From NCBI RefSeq assembly GCF_011682045.1, contig NZ_VVIW01000005.1, forward strand, positions 248,001 to 312,000: DNA of 64,000 nt, read 5' to 3'. Below the pieces are notes generated by a model. It saw only the letters and a program-made list of their open reading frames with translations. It was not told where the DNA came from and did not search any database. The translations under genes were made by a program, and so were the position numbers. The stretch comes from Massilia aquatica. GTDB taxonomy: Bacteria; Pseudomonadota; Gammaproteobacteria; Burkholderiales; Burkholderiaceae_D. Below, piece by piece: positions 35,222 through 43,392 of this stretch (position 1 is its first letter; each line of letters starts with the position of its first letter).

Positions 35222-36451
35222 TTGCGACCGATCCTGAAATCGAACAAGCTCGACGACGTCTGCTACGAAATCCGCGGCCCCGCGCTGGAGAAATCCAGGC
35301 AGATGGAGGAAGAAGGCCACAAAATCATCAAGCTCAACATCGGCAACCTGGCCGTGTTCGGTTTCGACCCGCCCGACGAGATCGTGCAGGACATGATCCT
35401 CAATATGCACGGCGCCGCCGGCTACACCGACTCAAAAGGCATGTTCGCGCCGCGCAAGGCGGTCATGCACTACACCCAGAGCAAGCACATCACTGGCGTG
35501 ACGATCGACGACATTTACCTTGGCAATGGCGCCTCGGAACTGATCGTCATGGCCATGAACGGCTTGCTCAACACCGGCGACGAAGTGCTGGTGCCGGCCC
35601 CGGACTATCCGCTCTGGACCGCCGCCGTGAGCCTGTCGGGCGGCAACCCGGTGCATTACATCTGCGACGAGCAGGCCGGCTGGTACCCCGACATCGACGA
35701 CATGCGCCGCAAGATCACCAGCAATACCAAGGCGATCGTGGTGATCAACCCGAACAACCCGACCGGCGCCCTGTATCCGCGCGAAATCCTGCTCGAGATC
35801 ATCGAGCTGGCGCGCCAGCACCAGCTGATCATCCTGGCCGACGAAATCTACGACAAGGTCCTGTACGACGGCGAGCAGCACGACTCGATCGCCGCGCTGG
35901 CCGACGATGTGCTGTTCATTACCCTCAACGGCCTGTCGAAAAACTACCGTTCGTGCGGCTACCGCGCCGGCTGGATGGTGGTGTCGGGCGAAAAACGCCA
36001 CGCCAAAGACTATATTGATGGCCTCAACATGCTGGCCTCGATGCGCCTGTGCGCCAACGCGCCGGGCCAGTTCGCGATCCAGACCGCGCTGGGCGGCTAC
36101 CAGAGCATCAACGACCTGGTTGGCCCGGGCGGACGCCTGCTGCGCCAGCGCGACATGGCGCACAAACTTTTAACCGATATTCCGGGCGTGACCTGCGTGA
36201 AGCCAAAAGCGGCGCTGTACATGTTCCCGCGCCTCGACCCCGTGATGTATCCGATCGCGGACGATCAGCAGTTTTGCTACGACCTGCTGGCCGAAGAAAA
36301 AGTCCTGGTGGTGCAGGGAACGGGCTTTAACTGGATCGCGCCGGATCACTTCCGCCTCGTGTTCCTGCCCAATTCCGACGACCTGACCGACGCTTGCGGC
36401 CGCATTGCGCGCTTCCTTGACGGCTATCGACGCCGCCACGGGCGCGGCTGA
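35222..36451 (+). CDS. alaA: Pyridoxal-phosphate aminotransferase, AlaA/YfbQ type
   Basis: 409 residues if translation starts at TTG 35222 (giving MRPILKSNKLDDVCYEIRGP), which aligns with E. coli AlaA (MSPIEKSSKLENVCYDIRGP) and follows an AGGGA Shine-Dalgarno. Longer in-frame ATG starts add a non-homologous leader. Class I fold: PAPDYPLWTAAV, NPNNPTGALYPRE, ADEIYDKVLYDG, and the PLP Lys in LNGLSKNYRSCGYRAGW. It makes alanine from pyruvate and glutamate. Positioned 22 bases before homoserine dehydrogenase, a common betaproteobacterial pair feeding threonine and methionine synthesis. Confidence 0.93.
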   Translation: MRPILKSNKLDDVCYEIRGPALEKSRQMEEEGHKIIKLNIGNLAVFGFDPPDEIVQDMILNMHGAAGYTDSKGMFAPRKAVMHYTQSKHITGVTIDDIYLGNGASELIVMAMNGLLNTGDEVLVPAPDYPLWTAAVSLSGGNPVHYICDEQAGWYPDIDDMRRKITSNTKAIVVINPNNPTGALYPREILLEIIELARQHQLIILADEIYDKVLYDGEQHDSIAALADDVLFITLNGLSKNYRSCGYRAGWMVVSGEKRHAKDYIDGLNMLASMRLCANAPGQFAIQTALGGYQSINDLVGPGGRLLRQRDMAHKLLTDIPGVTCVKPKAALYMFPRLDPVMYPIADDQQFCYDLLAEEKVLVVQGTGFNWIAPDHFRLVFLPNSDDLTDACGRIARFLDGYRRRHGRG

Positions 36452-36473
36452 CACCTCTTCCAGATAAAGAACT

Positions 36474-37796
36474 ATGAAACCCATCAAAATCGGCCTGATC
36501 GGCCTTGGCGTAGTTGGCGCCGGCACCTTTAACGTCCTGAAACGCAACCAGGAAGAAATCCGGCGCCGCGCCGGCCGCGGCATCGAGATTGCCATGGTTG
36601 CGGTGCGCAGCCTGGAGCGCGCGCGGCCCATCGTGGGCGCCGACTGCGAGCTGGTGACCGACCCGGACCTGGTGGTCAACCATCCGGACATCGACATCGT
36701 GGTCGAACTCATTGGCGGCAACGACACCGCCAGGGACCTGGTACTGAAGGCGATCAACAACGGCAAGCACGTGGTCACCGCCAACAAGGCGCTGCTGGCG
36801 CTGCACGGCAACGAGATCTTCGCGGCGGCCCAGGCCAAGGGCGTGATGGTGGCGTTCGAGGCGGCGGTGGCCGGCGGCATCCCGATCATCAAGGCGCTGC
36901 GCGAAGGCCTGACCGCCAACCGCATCGAATCGGTGGCCGGCATCATCAACGGCACCACCAATTTCATTCTGTCCGAGATGCGCGACAAGGGCCTCGATTT
37001 CGCCACCGTGCTGAAACAGGCGCAGGAGCTGGGCTACGCCGAAGCCGATCCGACCTTCGACATCGAAGGGGTGGACGCCGCGCACAAGGCGACCATCATC
37101 GCCTCGATCGCGTTCGGCATTCCGGTGCAGTTTGATAAAGCCCACGTGGAAGGCATCAGCACCCTGCAGGCGATCGACATCCGCTACGCCGAGCAGCTGG
37201 GCTACCGCATCAAGCTGCTGGGGATCACCAAGCGCGCCGTGGTCGATGGTGTGGAAGGGATCGAACTGCGCGTGCATCCGACCTTAATTCCCGCCAAGCG
37301 CCTGATCGCCAACGTGGAAGGGGCGATGAACGCGGTGCTGGTGCAGGCCGACGCGGTTGGCGCCACGCTTTACTACGGCAAGGGCGCGGGCGGCGAGCCG
37401 ACGGCGTCGGCGGTGATCGCCGACCTGGTCGACATCACCCGCCTGGCCACGGCCGATCCGGAATGCCGCGTGCCGCATCTGGCGTTCCAGCCGAACCAGA
37501 TGACCAACGTGGCGATTTTGCCGATGGCGGAAATCACCACCAGCTACTACCTGCGCGTGTACGTGAAGGACCAACTGGGCGTGATGGCCGACCTGACCCG
37601 CATCCTGGCCGACGCCAGCATTTCGATCGATGCGGTCATGCAGAAGGAGCCCGGCGAAGGCGAAACGCGCACCGACATCATCATCCTGACGCACCAGACG
37701 CAGGAAAAGAACATCGATGCGGCGATCGGCCGGATCGAGCAGCTCGATGCGGTAGTCGGCAAGGCGGTCAAGATCAGGCTTGAAAACCTGAGCTGA
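36474..37796 (+). CDS. hom: Homoserine dehydrogenase
   Basis: 440 residues, monofunctional. N-terminal NAD(P)-binding Rossmann fold (IGLIGLGVVGAGTFNVL); catalytic region with VVTANKALLALHG, EAAVAGGIPIIKALREGL, GIINGTTNFIL and AEADPTFDIEGVDAAHK; C-terminal ACT domain (~355-435; YLRVYVKDQLGVMADLTRIL) for threonine feedback. It reduces aspartate semialdehyde to homoserine. Likely co-transcribed with the aminotransferase gene 22 bases upstream. No thrC lies downstream in the window; the next gene is convergent. Confidence 0.97.
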   Translation: MKPIKIGLIGLGVVGAGTFNVLKRNQEEIRRRAGRGIEIAMVAVRSLERARPIVGADCELVTDPDLVVNHPDIDIVVELIGGNDTARDLVLKAINNGKHVVTANKALLALHGNEIFAAAQAKGVMVAFEAAVAGGIPIIKALREGLTANRIESVAGIINGTTNFILSEMRDKGLDFATVLKQAQELGYAEADPTFDIEGVDAAHKATIIASIAFGIPVQFDKAHVEGISTLQAIDIRYAEQLGYRIKLLGITKRAVVDGVEGIELRVHPTLIPAKRLIANVEGAMNAVLVQADAVGATLYYGKGAGGEPTASAVIADLVDITRLATADPECRVPHLAFQPNQMTNVAILPMAEITTSYYLRVYVKDQLGVMADLTRILADASISIDAVMQKEPGEGETRTDIIILTHQTQEKNIDAAIGRIEQLDAVVGKAVKIRLENLS

Positions 37797-37817
37797 GCGG
37801 CCGTTCTCCACGGCCGC
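37797..37817. terminator. GC hairpin between convergent hom and tctE-like genes
   Basis: Perfect 7-bp stem GCGGCCG/CGGCCGC with a seven-base loop, directly after the hom stop and four bases before the end of the kinase gene. There is no T-run, so termination efficiency is doubtful. Confidence 0.45.
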
Positions 37818-37820
37818 GCA

Positions 37821-39263
37821 TCACAGCGCGGCCGCAAACATAATCCGCACCCGCAGTCCCTTGTTACCGGCGGCGGCGTCCAGCGCGACGCGCGCCCGGT
37901 GCAGCAGTGCCACCTCGCGCACGATGGCCAGTCCCAGCCCGGTGCCCGCCGGGTTGATATCCATGGCGCTGGCCGAGCGGTAGAACGGCGTCAGTACCTT
38001 GTCGCGCTCCGTCTCGACGATGCCGCAGCCGCTGTCTTCCACTTGCAGCAATACGCCTGCGGCCTGGCGCTCCACGCGCAAGGCCACCCTGCCGCCGGCC
38101 GGCGTGTAGCGGATCGCGTTGTCCACCAGGTTGGTCACCAGTTCATGCAGCATCAGCGCCTGGCCGTCGACCAGCGCGTCGTCAGGCGCGTCGAGCGAGA
38201 GGTCGATCTGTTTTTGCACGGCCGGCAGCGCCATCTCCAGCCCGACCTGGCGCACGATGGCGGTCAGCGAGACCGGCGCCATGCTGGACGCTTCGCTGCC
38301 ATGTTCCACGCGCGCCAGGGTGAGCAGGCGGTTGGCCAGGTGCACGGTGGCGTCGGTGGTGGCGGCGATCGACTTGACGATCTCGCGCATCGCCGCCGCA
38401 TCGTTTTCGCGCAGCGCCAGTTCGGCCTGCGTCTTGAGCACCGTGAGCGGCGTGCGCAACTGGTGCGAGGCGTCGGCGATGAAGCGGCGCTGGCTGGCGA
38501 TCAGGTTGTGCATGCGCGACATGGTGCCGTTCATGGCCGCCACCAGCGGGCGCACTTCCTTGTGCACCAGCGCCTGGTCGACGTCGGACAGGTCGTTCAG
38601 GGCGCGGTTTTCGACTTCGATCTTGAGCCGCATCAGGGGCCGCAGCACCAGCCGCACCGCAAACCACACCAGCGAGGCGACCGCCAGCACCATCACGGCC
38701 TGGCGCAGCAGCGTATCGAACAGGATCTTGCGCGACAGGCCACGGCGCGCGTCGAGCGTTTCGCCGACCTGGATTAACGCGATGCCGCGCATCGAATCGT
38801 CGTACACCGGCTGCAAGAGGGCGGCGATGCGGACCTGCTCGCCGTTGTAGTCGGCGTGATAGAAGCGCACCAGCGCCGGATAGGCTTCCGAACGCGGCAC
38901 GTTGGCCGGCACCGGGGGCAGGTCGTCGAAGCCGGAGACGGTCTCGCCATCGATGCCGCTCACTTTGTAATAGATGCGCCCCAGGGTGTCGGTTTCGAAC
39001 GAGTCGAGCGCCACGTAAGGCACGTCGGCCACCACCTTGCCTTCCTTGATGGCGACCCGCTCGGCCAGCGCGCGGGTGGACGCCAGTAGCGAGCGGTCGT
39101 AGGCCATGTCGGCCGCGTCCAGCGCGTTGTCGTACAACGAGACCGCGTTCAGGGCCACCAGCAGCACCAGCGGAATCAGGAGCCAGCGCAGCAGCTGGCT
39201 GCGCAGGCTGCCCAGCGGCGCGGCTTTGAACCTGCGCTGCAGGGTGGCGTACAGCGGCGTCAT
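37821..39263 (-). CDS. tctE: Sensor histidine kinase, TctE type
   Basis: 480 residues from ATG 39263. It has a TM helix at ~22-42, a periplasmic TctE_N-like sensor region (~43-180; LASTRALAERVAIKEGKVVADVPYVALDSFE) and a second TM helix at ~186-208. HisKA carries phospho-acceptor His267 (DASHQLRTPL), and HATPase_c has LVDNAIRYTP and GTGLGLAIVREV. No full HAMP is obvious, though a short linker (~209-245) is present. It begins one base after the response-regulator stop. In Salmonella the TctDE pair controls tricarboxylate uptake; here it faces a porin and transporter cluster, suggesting control of that uptake locus. Confidence 0.9.
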   Translation of the reverse strand: MTPLYATLQRRFKAAPLGSLRSQLLRWLLIPLVLLVALNAVSLYDNALDAADMAYDRSLLASTRALAERVAIKEGKVVADVPYVALDSFETDTLGRIYYKVSGIDGETVSGFDDLPPVPANVPRSEAYPALVRFYHADYNGEQVRIAALLQPVYDDSMRGIALIQVGETLDARRGLSRKILFDTLLRQAVMVLAVASLVWFAVRLVLRPLMRLKIEVENRALNDLSDVDQALVHKEVRPLVAAMNGTMSRMHNLIASQRRFIADASHQLRTPLTVLKTQAELALRENDAAAMREIVKSIAATTDATVHLANRLLTLARVEHGSEASSMAPVSLTAIVRQVGLEMALPAVQKQIDLSLDAPDDALVDGQALMLHELVTNLVDNAIRYTPAGGRVALRVERQAAGVLLQVEDSGCGIVETERDKVLTPFYRSASAMDINPAGTGLGLAIVREVALLHRARVALDAAAGNKGLRVRIMFAAAL

Positions 39264-39264
39264 G

Positions 39265-39960
39265 TCAAGGGGCCGGGTCGCGCGGCTGCAGCAGGTAGCC
39301 GATGCCGCGCAGGGTGGTGATCGCCGCCGCACCCTCCTGGACCCGTTCGAGCTTCTTGCGCACGCGGTGGATATACAGCTCGATGGCGTCGAGGTTGGCG
39401 TCGTCTGCCAGCGCGAAGACTTCGTCGAACAGCTTTTCTTTCGAGACCGCGCGCCCCGGGCGGGTGATCAGCGCTTCGAGCACCGCATGCTCGCGCGGCG
39501 TGAGCGCCAGCGCCGCGCCGCCGTACGCGAACATGCGGGTGTTGGTGTCGAAACTGAGCGCGCCGCACTGGTGCACCAAAGCTTCGCTACCCTGGCTGCG
39601 GCGCAGCAGCGCCTTGACGCGCGCTTCGAGTTCGGCCAGTTCGAACGGCTTGGCCAGGTAGTCGTCGGCACCCAGGTTCAGGCCCTGGACCCGCTCTTCC
39701 AGGCCGCCACGGGCGGTGAGGATCATCACCGGGGTCTTGGCGCGCGCGCCGCCACGGGCGCGCAGGCGGCGCAGCACGTCGAGGCCGTCCATTTTTGGCA
39801 GGGTCAGGTCGAGGATGACGAGCGCGTAGTCCTGCGTGTGCAGCAGGGCGTCGGCGTCGGCGCCGTTGACGGCGCATTCGACGGTCAGGTGGGCGTCGCG
39901 CAGGGCCTTGGAGAGCCAGTGCGACAGTTCGATATGGTCTTCGACGAGGAGTATGCGCAT
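39265..39960 (-). CDS. tctD: OmpR-family response regulator, TctD type
   Basis: 231 residues from ATG 39960 (MRILLVEDHIE). Receiver domain with acidic pocket ED8-H, phospho-acceptor Asp51 (VILDLTLPK), switch Thr (ILTARG) and Lys in DDYLAKPFE; C-terminal winged-helix DNA-binding domain (LTPREHAVLEALI, DAIELYIHRVRKKLE, IGYLL). Its stop lies one base before the kinase ATG. It is divergent from the porin gene, so the 143-base spacer probably holds its operators, although no clear repeat was identified there. Confidence 0.93.
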   Translation of the reverse strand: MRILLVEDHIELSHWLSKALRDAHLTVECAVNGADADALLHTQDYALVILDLTLPKMDGLDVLRRLRARGGARAKTPVMILTARGGLEERVQGLNLGADDYLAKPFELAELEARVKALLRRSQGSEALVHQCGALSFDTNTRMFAYGGAALALTPREHAVLEALITRPGRAVSKEKLFDEVFALADDANLDAIELYIHRVRKKLERVQEGAAAITTLRGIGYLLQPRDPAP

Positions 39961-40103
39961 GCGGGCAGTGTAGCCCCAAGCGCGCAAAAAAGCCCGGCCT
40001 GTGTGGCCTGTGGGGTACATGCGGCACTGAAAGCCAATTGAAAGGATGGCGAACATATAGTGGGCTCAGTACCACATAAAACATAAAAACTCAGGAGACA
40101 AGA

Positions 40104-41180
40104 ATGAAACCATCCGTGCTTACGCTCGCGCTGGCGGCCGCCCTGCCGGCCGCTTTGGCGATATCGAACGGCGCCCAGGCCCAGTCCAGCGTGCAGATCT
40201 ACGGCCTGATCGACGCCGGCGTCGACTACACCACCAACACCAACGCCGCCGGCGACAACGCCACCCGCGTCATCTCGGGCGGTAAGAACACCTCGCGCTG
40301 GGGCCTGCGCGGCACCGAAGACCTGGGCGGCGGCCTGAAAGCGGTGTTCGGGCTGGAAGGCGGCATCCTGATGGATACCGGCGCCGCCGACGGCGCGCTG
40401 TTCAAGCGCCAGGCCTTCGTGGGCCTGGACGGCAGCTTCGGGCGCGTGGTGATCGGGCGCTCGTTTACCACCACCTACGACTTCGTGATCCTGTTCGACC
40501 CGCTCGGCTACGCGCCGAACTACTCGTGGGCCACCTCGTCGAACGCCACCGGTTCGTCCAAATACGGCATGACGACCGCCTTCGACAACCTGGTCAAATA
40601 TTCCGGCAAGACCGGCGACTTCAAATATGGCGCCAGCATCGGCGTCGGCGAGCAGGCGGGCAGCAGCGCCGACAGCCGCAAATATTCGGTGGCCGGCTCG
40701 TGGACGCGCGGCAGCTTCGCGGCGATGGCGGCCTACGAGCAAATCAACGCCAATACGCTGGCCGGGACCGGCCGGCGCGACCAGACCACGGCCTTCCACG
40801 CGGCCGTCGACTACAAGACCGAGGTACTGCGCCTGACCGCCGGCGCGCGCGACTACACGCTGGAAGCGGCCAAGGCGGCCACGCCGGACGTGCGCGCCAC
40901 CACCTGGTGGGGCGGCGCGAGCTGGTACGCCACGCCGGCGGTGACCCTGACCGGCGCGGTGTATTACGTCGACGTCAAGAACGTCCCGACCAACACCGAT
41001 GCCGACCCGATCATGTACGTGGCGCGCGGCATGGTCGCGCTGTCCAAGCGCACCGACCTGTATGTGGCCGCGGCCTACGCCAAGGCCGACAACGGCAAGC
41101 TGGTGGGACTGTCGCGCGACGATGCCGGTTTCGGCACGACCCAAAAAGGGCTCACGGCCGGTATCCAGCATCGCTTTTGA
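40104..41180 (+). CDS. Gram-negative general porin (Omp32/porin_4 family)
   Basis: 358 residues, with CAGGAGACAAGA upstream and a signal peptide cut after AQA (~residue 27). The mature N-terminus SSVQIYGLIDAGVDY and the block SRWGLRGTEDLGGGLKAVFGLE are hallmarks of 16-strand trimeric betaproteobacterial porins. Several segments with alternating hydrophobicity follow, and the C-terminal strand ends with Phe (AGIQHRF), the BamA recognition signal. It is the first gene of the uptake cluster and divergent from the tctDE-like pair; this linkage suggests induction of an outer-membrane channel together with the importer. Confidence 0.93.
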   Translation: MKPSVLTLALAAALPAALAISNGAQAQSSVQIYGLIDAGVDYTTNTNAAGDNATRVISGGKNTSRWGLRGTEDLGGGLKAVFGLEGGILMDTGAADGALFKRQAFVGLDGSFGRVVIGRSFTTTYDFVILFDPLGYAPNYSWATSSNATGSSKYGMTTAFDNLVKYSGKTGDFKYGASIGVGEQAGSSADSRKYSVAGSWTRGSFAAMAAYEQINANTLAGTGRRDQTTAFHAAVDYKTEVLRLTAGARDYTLEAAKAATPDVRATTWWGGASWYATPAVTLTGAVYYVDVKNVPTNTDADPIMYVARGMVALSKRTDLYVAAAYAKADNGKLVGLSRDDAGFGTTQKGLTAGIQHRF

Positions 41181-41274
41181 TACCTCTGCTGATACCGCTG
41201 CTGATGCATTCTGCATGACTGGCGGGGCTATCATGCTTATCCGATCGCCGCGCCCGACCAGAAAAGCCACCGCC

Positions 41275-42219
41275 ATGAAAATCCTGATTTCCACCCTGAT
41301 CGCCTGCGCCGCCTTGCATGCCGCTGGCGCCGAATGCATCGTGCCGTCCAAACCGGGCGGCGCGATGGACCTGACCTGCAAGCTGGCGCGCGAAGGGCTC
41401 AAGGGCGACGCCAGTGCGCCGGCGCTGCGCCTGACCTACCTGCCGGGCGGGATCGGCGCGGTGGCCTGGCACACCATGGCGGCCCAGCGCGGCAGCGAAA
41501 AAGACACGCTGGTCGCATTCTCGGGCGGCTCGCTCCTGAATCTGGCGCAGGGCAAGTTCGGCAAGGCCAGCGAGAACGACGTGCGCTGGGTGGCCGCCCT
41601 GGGCGCCGACTACGGAATGATCGCGGTGCGTTCCGATTCGGCCTTCCGCAACCTGGCCGACCTGCTCGACGCGCTGCGGCGCAAACCGGAAAAGGTGCTG
41701 ATCGGCGTGTCCGGCACGATCGGCAGCCAGGACTGGATGAAGATGGCGCTGCTGGCAAAAAGCGCCGGGATCGATCCGAAGGTGCTGCGTTTCGTGGCGC
41801 TGGAAGGCGGCGGCGAGGCCTTTACCGCGATGCACGCCAACCATGTGCAGGTGGTGTCGGGCGACGCCTCGGAAGCGAGCCTGTACTCGGGCGCCGGCAA
41901 GGTGCGGGTGCTGGCGGTGCTGTCGGAGCAGCGCTTGTCGGGTGTGCTGGCGCAGGCGCCGACCGCGCGCGAGCAGGGCGTGGACGTGGTGTGGCCGATC
42001 ATCCGCGGCGTGTGGATGGGGCCCAAGGTGGCCGACGCGGAGTACCGGCGCTGGGTGGGCAGTTTCGAGCGCATGACGGCCAGTCCCGATTTCGACAGGC
42101 TGCGTTCGGCCCATGGCCTGTATCCGTTCACCCTGACCGGGCAGGCGCTGACCGATTACATCCACAAGGCTGTCGCCGACTACAACCGGCAGGCCAGGCA
42201 ATTCAAACTGATTCGCTAA
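41275..42219 (+). CDS. Bug/TctC-family periplasmic substrate-binding protein
   Basis: 314 residues from ATG 41275. A short signal peptide (MKILISTLIACAALHAAGA) precedes a Venus-flytrap fold resembling Bug proteins of tripartite tricarboxylate transporters (IVPSKPGGAMDLTCKLA, LPGGIGAVAWHTM, VAALGADYGMIAVRSDS, GVWMGPKVADAEYRRWV). It is more divergent than typical Bug proteins and no tctA/tctB genes accompany it, so it may act as an orphan ligand sensor for the adjacent TctDE pair. It lies 94 bases after the porin and 27 bases before the ABC binding protein. Confidence 0.8.
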   Translation: MKILISTLIACAALHAAGAECIVPSKPGGAMDLTCKLAREGLKGDASAPALRLTYLPGGIGAVAWHTMAAQRGSEKDTLVAFSGGSLLNLAQGKFGKASENDVRWVAALGADYGMIAVRSDSAFRNLADLLDALRRKPEKVLIGVSGTIGSQDWMKMALLAKSAGIDPKVLRFVALEGGGEAFTAMHANHVQVVSGDASEASLYSGAGKVRVLAVLSEQRLSGVLAQAPTAREQGVDVVWPIIRGVWMGPKVADAEYRRWVGSFERMTASPDFDRLRSAHGLYPFTLTGQALTDYIHKAVADYNRQARQFKLIR

Positions 42220-42246
42220 AAAACACAACAACAATCTGGAGACAAC

Positions 42247-43338
42247 ATGAATACCAAGCTTACCTTTATCAGCGCGAGCATTGCGCTCACCTTCGCCGGC
42301 AGCGCCTTGGCGCAGGTCCCGGCGGGCTACCCGGCCGACTACCAGAAGATCATCGACGGCGCCAGGAAGGAGGCCAGGCTGGTGATCTACTCGGCCACCG
42401 ACAGCAAGGCCGCCCAACCGTTGATCAAGGACTTCAACGTGCTTTATCCGGGCGTGAAGGTCGAATACAGCGACATGAATTCGACCGAGGTGTATAACCG
42501 CTTCATTTCCGAAGCGGCGGCCGGCGGCAACACGGCCGACGTGGTGTGGTCGTCGGCGATGGATCTGCAGATGCGCCTGGCGTCCGAGGGCAATGCGCTC
42601 AAGTACCGCTCGCACGAAGCGGGCAAGCTGCCGGCATGGGCGGTGTGGAACGACAGCGCCTACGGCACCACGTTCGAGCCGGCGGCCATCGTCTATAACA
42701 AGCGCCTGTTGACCGGTAGCGAAATCCCAAGGACGCACGCCGCCTTCGCCGCCATCATCAAGCAGGAAAAATTCCGCGACAAGGTCACCACCTACGACAT
42801 CGAAAAATCGGGCGTGGGCTTCATGTTCATGACCGCCGACGGGCGCGAGAACCCGCAGTTCGGCGAGCTGCAAAATGCCTTCGGGGTCGCCAAGGTGCGC
42901 GTGCAGTCGTCCACCGGCACCATGCTGGAGCGGATTTCGTCGGGCGAAAACCTGATCGGCTACAACGTGCTCGGCTCCTACGCGCTGGTGCGCGCCAAGA
43001 CCGATCCGTCGCTGGGCGTGGTGCTGCCGGCCGATTACACCCTGATCATGTCGCGCGTCCAGTTCATCAACAAGGCAGCCAGGAATCCGAACGCGGCCAA
43101 GCTGTGGATGGATTACCTACTGTCGGTGCGCGGCCAGACCGTCATCGCCAACGAGTCGAAGCTGTTTGCGATCCGCGCCGACGTTACCGGCGAAACCACC
43201 TCGGCGGAACTGATCAAGATCATCGGCGAAAAGAACGTCAAGCCGATTCCGGTGCACCCGTCGTTGCTCGAGTACCTGGCGCCGGCCAAGCGCATGGCCT
43301 TCCTGAAGCAGTGGAAAGACACCGCAGGCAAAAAGTAA
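42247..43338 (+). CDS. ABC transporter substrate-binding protein (AfuA/FbpA-like, family 1)
   Basis: 363 residues, signal peptide cleaved after ALA-Q (~residue 22). Bacterial extracellular solute-binding fold similar to ferric-ion and related binders (ARKEARLVIYSATDSKAA, YPGVKVEYSDMNSTEVYNRF, ADVVWSSAMDLQMRLA, GYNVLGSYALVRAKTDP). The pattern of iron-coordinating tyrosines is not conclusive, so iron, phosphonate or an organic acid complex are all possible substrates. It heads an importer operon whose permease starts 54 bases downstream. Confidence 0.87.
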   Translation: MNTKLTFISASIALTFAGSALAQVPAGYPADYQKIIDGARKEARLVIYSATDSKAAQPLIKDFNVLYPGVKVEYSDMNSTEVYNRFISEAAAGGNTADVVWSSAMDLQMRLASEGNALKYRSHEAGKLPAWAVWNDSAYGTTFEPAAIVYNKRLLTGSEIPRTHAAFAAIIKQEKFRDKVTTYDIEKSGVGFMFMTADGRENPQFGELQNAFGVAKVRVQSSTGTMLERISSGENLIGYNVLGSYALVRAKTDPSLGVVLPADYTLIMSRVQFINKAARNPNAAKLWMDYLLSVRGQTVIANESKLFAIRADVTGETTSAELIKIIGEKNVKPIPVHPSLLEYLAPAKRMAFLKQWKDTAGKK

Positions 43339-43392
43339 GCGCCGGCACGGTGGGCCAGCGCCCACCTCCTTCAACCCTGGATCGGACCTGAC

